Assembly: GCA_022600215.1 (NCBI GenBank)
Contig: JAHZKV010000083.1
Span: forward strand, 1 to 9,016
Length of the DNA stretch: 9,016 nt
Origin: a bacterium
GTDB lineage: Bacteria > Chlamydiota > Chlamydiia > Chlamydiales > 2-12-FULL-49-11
Reading direction: 5' to 3'
The position numbers and the translations under genes were made by a program. Below, one piece after another: positions 6,080-9,016 of this stretch; position 1 is the stretch's first letter; each line of letters begins with the position of its first letter. Under the pieces are notes generated by a model, which did not search any database, had not been told where the DNA came from, and worked only from the letters and a program-made list of their open reading frames with translations.

Positions 6080-6593
6080 ATTAGAAGCTTCCCGTTTTGT
6101 TTCCTATCACCTCTCTTTGGAAAAAGAGATGTGGGAGCGTTTTTTGCCAGAAGGGTATTTTGCCGTGCTGGGAAGAGTGGTAGAGGATCCTTTTTTAACA
6201 AAACAACAAGTAATAGAGTTGTTGGGAAGAGAGAAATTCCCTGCGCTTGGTTTTGCTTTTTCTGCCGATCATTTTGAGGTGATGGAGGTGAAAGATAAGC
6301 GGATTGTCAAACCTTTGTTGCCAGTAGTGGAGATTCAACCTTTTGCGGTGCGTGTTTCGGAAGGGAAGCTACTGGAAAAAGATTTTGGTGTAGGTTCGAT
6401 GTATGTTGGAGCAAGTGTTTCCTATCCTACCCTTGCAAAAGTAGATGGTGAGGTGGTCTTTACGAAAGATCATTTTGAAGAGGCAAAAACTTTTGCTGGA
6501 TGGAGAAAATGGATTAGAAAGGAAACGACTCCAGGAATTATTTCTGCGGAGGGCGTGGAGTATCGAGGAACATTTCGAGTGGGAAAGCAATGA
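6063..6593 (+). CDS. Conserved-looking protein of unknown function
   Basis: A 176-residue protein I do not recognise. It has no signal peptide, no membrane segment and no cysteine, so it is probably soluble and cytoplasmic. Residues 1-30 look helical, and the rest alternates short beta-like hydrophobic runs (FAVLGRVV 33-40, LLPVVEIQPFAVRV 85-98, SMYVGASVSYPTL 112-124) with charged turns. This suggests a small mixed alpha/beta fold. The C-terminal part contains GWRKWIRKE (146-154). An excellent AGGAG (6051-6055) lies seven bases before the ATG, inside lspA. The gene overlaps lspA by 17 bases and pncC by four (ATGA). Strong signals and tight packing argue that it is real. Its place between lspA and the PncC-like gene does not reveal the function. 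Confidence 0.85.
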   Translation: MPSTSKLEASRFVSYHLSLEKEMWERFLPEGYFAVLGRVVEDPFLTKQQVIELLGREKFPALGFAFSADHFEVMEVKDKRIVKPLLPVVEIQPFAVRVSEGKLLEKDFGVGSMYVGASVSYPTLAKVDGEVVFTKDHFEEAKTFAGWRKWIRKETTPGIISAEGVEYRGTFRVGKQ

Positions 6594-7066
6594 AGAAATT
6601 ACAAGACCTCTTTATAAAAAAGAAGAAGAGTTTAGTTCTTGCTGAAAGTTGTACAGGGGGATTAATTGCATCTATCTTAACCAGGACTGCAGGAAGCTCA
6701 AACTATTTTGTGGGTTCTTTTGTAACTTATACCGATGCCATGAAGCAAAAAATTCTTGGGGTATCTCAACGTGTCCTAAAAGAAAAATCTGCAGTTTCCG
6801 AAGAAGTTTGCGCTCGTATGAGCATAGGTGCTCTAGAAAAAAGCGGTGCAGATATTGCAGTCGCTGTAACGGGAGATGCAGGGCCAGACGGCGCTCGTGT
6901 TGGGCTTGTTTTTGGGTCTATTGCAACAAAGGAGAAAACTTTTGTAGGGAAGATTCCAGGTTTGGATGGCCTGTCTCGGAATGAAGTGCAGGAAAAATGT
7001 GCAGCATATTTATTGGATGCATTGTATGCTTTTGCGAAAGATGGAAAGGTACCCTTTGATAACTAG
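6590..7066 (+). CDS. CinA C-terminal domain protein, PncC-like nicotinamide-nucleotide amidohydrolase
   Basis: Stand-alone CinA C-terminal domain protein (158 residues). PncC members hydrolyse nicotinamide mononucleotide to nicotinate mononucleotide and ammonia, salvaging pyridine nucleotides. Visible motifs are LAESCTGG (17-24, Ser20 the likely nucleophile), GSSNYFVGSFVTYTD (35-49), and AVSEEVCARMSIGALEKSGADIAVAVTG (68-95). Then comes DAGPDGARVGLV (96-107), where the family normally has IAGPGGG plus about five residues before VGTV. So this loop is shortened and its first residue is Asp instead of Ile. No N-terminal CinA (MoCF-like) domain is present. The ATG overlaps the previous stop as ATGA; no strong ribosome-binding site. 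The family is certain; enzymatic activity is inferred and the short loop makes it less sure. Confidence 0.9.
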   Translation: MKKLQDLFIKKKKSLVLAESCTGGLIASILTRTAGSSNYFVGSFVTYTDAMKQKILGVSQRVLKEKSAVSEEVCARMSIGALEKSGADIAVAVTGDAGPDGARVGLVFGSIATKEKTFVGKIPGLDGLSRNEVQEKCAAYLLDALYAFAKDGKVPFDN

Positions 7067-7796
7067 CAGATCGAACCCAAAGATTAAATTTTTAGAATCT
7101 CTTCGAAAGAGTCGGGAGCGAAAGAAGAGCAATCTATTTTTGGTGGAAGGGGAACGAGAGATTGAGCGTGCAGGAAAACTAGAATCGTTGTTTTATGCAG
7201 AGGCTAGCCCATTGGTTGATGATCAAGAACAAAAGGGGGTGGAATGTATTCAGATAACGCCCTACCTTTTAGAAAAGATTTCTCTGCGCAGTGAGCCTGT
7301 AGGTATTGGTAAGATGCAAAAAAAATCACTTGATTCCTTAAAAGGGTCTTTTTTTGTAGCGCTTGTTGGAGTAGAAAAACCTGGAAATGTTGGGGCTATT
7401 TTACGTACCTGTGATGGGGTTGGTGTTGATGGTGTGTTGTTGGTAGATCCTCTTGTGGATCATTATCACCCAAATACTATTCGATCAAGTTTGGCGGCAA
7501 GTTTAACATTACCAGTAGTTCTTTGTTCTACTGATGAGGCATTTGCTTTTTTGGAGGAACGGAAGATTTCTTTGTTTGTCACCTCTCCTGCAGCAAAAAC
7601 GAGTTATGGTGATATAAAGATGGAAGAGCCATTGATGATTGCGATGGGACAAGAAGATAAAGGGTTGCCAGATCATTGGATGAAAGGTACCAAGATTTCG
7701 CTCCCGATGAAAGGAATTTGTGATAGTTTAAACGTATCTGTAGCAACGGGCATAGTGCTCTACGAAGTATTGAGGCAAAATGGACATAGAAAATAG
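7041..7796 (+). CDS. SpoU/TrmH family RNA 2'-O-methyltransferase
   Basis: SPOUT-fold methyltransferase (251 residues) that should transfer methyl from S-adenosylmethionine to a ribose 2'-OH of rRNA or tRNA. The N-terminal substrate-binding domain (about 5-95) starts LITSRSNPKIKFL, typical of this family, and includes FLVEGEREI. The catalytic domain carries motif 1 EKPGNVGAILRT (112-123, Asn116 and Arg122), motif 2 GQEDKGL (203-209) and motif 3 PMKG with SLNVSVA (222-235). All three are complete. The ATG at 7041 overlaps the PncC-like gene by 26 bases. An in-frame TTG at 7056, seven bases after an AAAGG at 7044-7048, would begin directly at ITSRSNPK and is a serious alternative start. A longer upstream reading to 6966 has no support. 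The exact RNA target cannot be read. Confidence 0.93.
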   Translation: MERYPLITSRSNPKIKFLESLRKSRERKKSNLFLVEGEREIERAGKLESLFYAEASPLVDDQEQKGVECIQITPYLLEKISLRSEPVGIGKMQKKSLDSLKGSFFVALVGVEKPGNVGAILRTCDGVGVDGVLLVDPLVDHYHPNTIRSSLAASLTLPVVLCSTDEAFAFLEERKISLFVTSPAAKTSYGDIKMEEPLMIAMGQEDKGLPDHWMKGTKISLPMKGICDSLNVSVATGIVLYEVLRQNGHRK

Positions 7797-8412
7797 CATT
7801 TTATTGGAAGATAATCATTTACTGGTGGTGAATAAGCCGGCAGGACTTTCTTCTTTACCAAATGATGGCATGGAAGATGTGGTGACTATCTTGAAGGCCT
7901 ACATTAAAGAGCGAGATGAGAAGCCTGGTAATGTATTTTTGACCCCTGTTCATCGTCTGGATAAGCAGGTGAGTGGTATTTTGGTTCTGGCTAAAACTTC
8001 CAAAGCCGTATCACGAATGAATGAGCAAATTCGAGAGATGAAATTTAAAAAGACCTATGTGGCTCAGCTTACTAATCCTTTGCCTCAAGACGAGGGAGAG
8101 CTTTGTCATCATTTAGTGAAGCGACAATTTTATGCCGATGTTTATTCAAGCCCAAGAAAGTTTTCGAAAGAGGCTATTTTACGTTACCGACACCTTCATG
8201 ATAATCTTTATGAGATTGAATTGGAGACAGGTCGCTACCATCAAATACGTGCACAGATGGGCTTTGTGAAGTGCCCTATTATTGGAGATCAAAAATATGG
8301 TGCTGCAAAGAGAAAAAATAAAACAATTCGCCTGCATCATACAAGACTACACTTTTTTCATCCTATTACTAATGAAGAAGTAATTATAGACAGTAAAGCT
8401 CCATTCAATTAA
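7780..8412 (+). CDS. RluA-type pseudouridine synthase, short form
   Basis: Pseudouridine synthase of the RluA group, 210 residues. It converts specific uridines in rRNA or tRNA to pseudouridine. It begins in the catalytic domain (LLVVNKPAGL 14-23); no S4 RNA-binding domain precedes it. The catalytic motif is HRLDKQVSG (58-66) with Asp61. Also present are FKKTYVA (89-95), LETGRYHQIRAQM (148-160), GDQKYG (169-174) and LHHTRLHFFHP (185-195). The length resembles RluC/TruC catalytic cores or a stand-alone short form. The ATG overlaps the methyltransferase gene by 17 bases, with GAGG four bases before it. It is last of six overlapping genes; both enzymes at this end modify RNA, but their targets are unknown. 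Confidence 0.94.
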   Translation: MDIENSILLEDNHLLVVNKPAGLSSLPNDGMEDVVTILKAYIKERDEKPGNVFLTPVHRLDKQVSGILVLAKTSKAVSRMNEQIREMKFKKTYVAQLTNPLPQDEGELCHHLVKRQFYADVYSSPRKFSKEAILRYRHLHDNLYEIELETGRYHQIRAQMGFVKCPIIGDQKYGAAKRKNKTIRLHHTRLHFFHPITNEEVIIDSKAPFN

Positions 8413-8434
8413 ACTTTTCTTTTTCTTTTTCAAA

Positions 8435-8440
8435 AAGGAG
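8435..8440 (+). promoter_or_regulatory. Ribosome-binding site of the 3'-edge lipoprotein gene
   Basis: AAGGAG, five bases before the ATG at 8446, follows a pyrimidine-rich run at 8413-8431. It supports the start of the partial gene that leaves the window. Confidence 0.75.
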
Positions 8441-8445
8441 TAAAT

Positions 8446-9016
8446 ATGAAAAGGGTTTTAATGTTAGCAAGTCTTGCTATAAGTAGTTGTTTCGGGAAGT
8501 ATATGTATATTTCTGAAATTATTGATGATTTAGGTGTGTATGTTTTAGAAGATACCTATGTGATAAAAGTAGATAGAGCTATTCCAACGATGTCTGTTGG
8601 TTCGCAAATAGAGTTTAGTGTCGATAACTTCTATGATTATGATTCTTGGGATCAAGATATCCGTATTACTAGAAGAGTGCATGTTGGAACAGATGTTCGC
8701 ATGAAGACTACTTCTAACAAATCAGAGCTAGAGCGTTTATTTTCAGATAATCGTAGAGATGAGAAAAAAACACACACTCGTGAAGAAGTGAAGCGTTATG
8801 AAAATGTGACCACGATTGAGCGTTTTCGTTTTACACCTCTTGGGTTATTACAAGGATATGTATTTGATCTTGTTGATTTTGAACTTTTTCTAAATAGTCA
8901 GGTAGACGTACCTCCACTTTTGACATATACCTCTATGGACCTTGACCATGGTTATATTTGGACAGCTTCTCGTCCGCAAAGAACAAACTTTGCTGGCGAA
9001 GGGGAAACAGTTTGGT
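8446..9016 (+). CDS. Probable lipoprotein of unknown function (partial, 3' end missing)
   Basis: An open frame of 190 codons with no stop runs off the right edge, so the 3' end is unknown. It begins MKRVLMLASLAISSC: basic start, short hydrophobic core and a lipobox (ISSC, Cys15), predicting a lipoprotein cleaved by LspA. After Cys15 the visible part is rich in aromatic and charged residues with beta-like alternation (YMYISEIIDDLGVYVLEDTY). An acidic, Tyr-rich stretch NFYDYDSWDQD (61-71) is followed by a basic charged region RRDEKKTHTREEVKRYENV (103-121). No domain is recognised. It lies 33 bases after the pseudouridine synthase gene on the same strand and may be co-transcribed; no convincing terminator separates them. 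Confidence 0.8.
   Translation, partial: MKRVLMLASLAISSCFGKYMYISEIIDDLGVYVLEDTYVIKVDRAIPTMSVGSQIEFSVDNFYDYDSWDQDIRITRRVHVGTDVRMKTTSNKSELERLFSDNRRDEKKTHTREEVKRYENVTTIERFRFTPLGLLQGYVFDLVDFELFLNSQVDVPPLLTYTSMDLDHGYIWTASRPQRTNFAGEGETVW

Noticed and set aside
6369..6590. Minus-strand frame opposite the unknown gene
   Set aside because: Short, no ribosome-binding site, fully covered by a well-supported plus-strand gene.
6649..6984. Plus-strand frame inside the PncC-like gene
   Set aside because: Cys/Arg-rich composition of a frame-shifted reading; the overlapping frame has clear family motifs.
6966..7040. N-terminal extension of the RNA methyltransferase
   Set aside because: The 25 extra residues are the PncC-like gene read in another frame and do not resemble the family N-terminus.
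8413..8436. Possible terminator after the pseudouridine synthase gene
   Set aside because: Only a five-pair A/T-dominated stem (CTTTT/AAAAG) with a three-base loop could form; the T-rich run precedes rather than follows it.

Overview
The window looks like a piece of a chromosome from the Chlamydiae, probably an environmental (Parachlamydia/Simkania/Rhabdochlamydia-like) lineage. It is AT-rich and gene-dense. It places obg, rpmA and rplU beside an ABC metal-uptake cassette, and nrdR beside lspA; I recall similar neighbourhoods in chlamydial genomes. No species can be named from the sequence alone. I see no transposase, integrase, tRNA, rRNA, CRISPR array or phage gene.

The window splits into two divergent blocks around a promoter region at about 5040-5168. 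The left block runs on the minus strand from 5039 down to 177: a leucine-rich-repeat-like protein of unknown function; a zinc/manganese-type ABC importer (lipoprotein binding protein, ATPase, permease); ribosomal proteins L21 and L27; and the ribosome-assembly GTPase Obg. Spacing is tight throughout (overlap to 20 bases) except between rpmA and obg. That 79-base gap holds a hairpin plus U-tract, so obg may be expressed through an attenuator. The first 176 bases, downstream of obg, are very AT-rich and hold no convincing gene.

The right block runs on the plus strand from 5169 to 8412. It has six genes with every junction overlapping: nrdR (repressor of ribonucleotide reductase genes), lspA (lipoprotein signal peptidase), an unrecognised 176-residue protein, a stand-alone CinA C-terminal/PncC-like amidohydrolase, a SpoU/TrmH-type RNA methyltransferase, and a short RluA-type pseudouridine synthase. 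After a 33-base gap a seventh gene starts at 8446, has its own strong ribosome-binding site, encodes a probable lipoprotein, and runs off the window edge.

Themes that link the genes are translation and RNA modification (L21, L27, Obg, methyltransferase, pseudouridine synthase), nucleotide and cofactor salvage or control (NrdR, PncC-like), and lipoprotein biogenesis (LspA, with two lipoproteins in the same window that would be its substrates). Most genes are ordinary housekeeping genes. The points worth a second look are Glu in place of Asp in the Obg G4 motif, the putative rpmA-obg attenuator, the LRR-like gene leading into the metal-uptake genes, the unknown gene inside the nrdR-lspA operon, and some unusual motif residues in the binding protein, LspA and the PncC-like protein.
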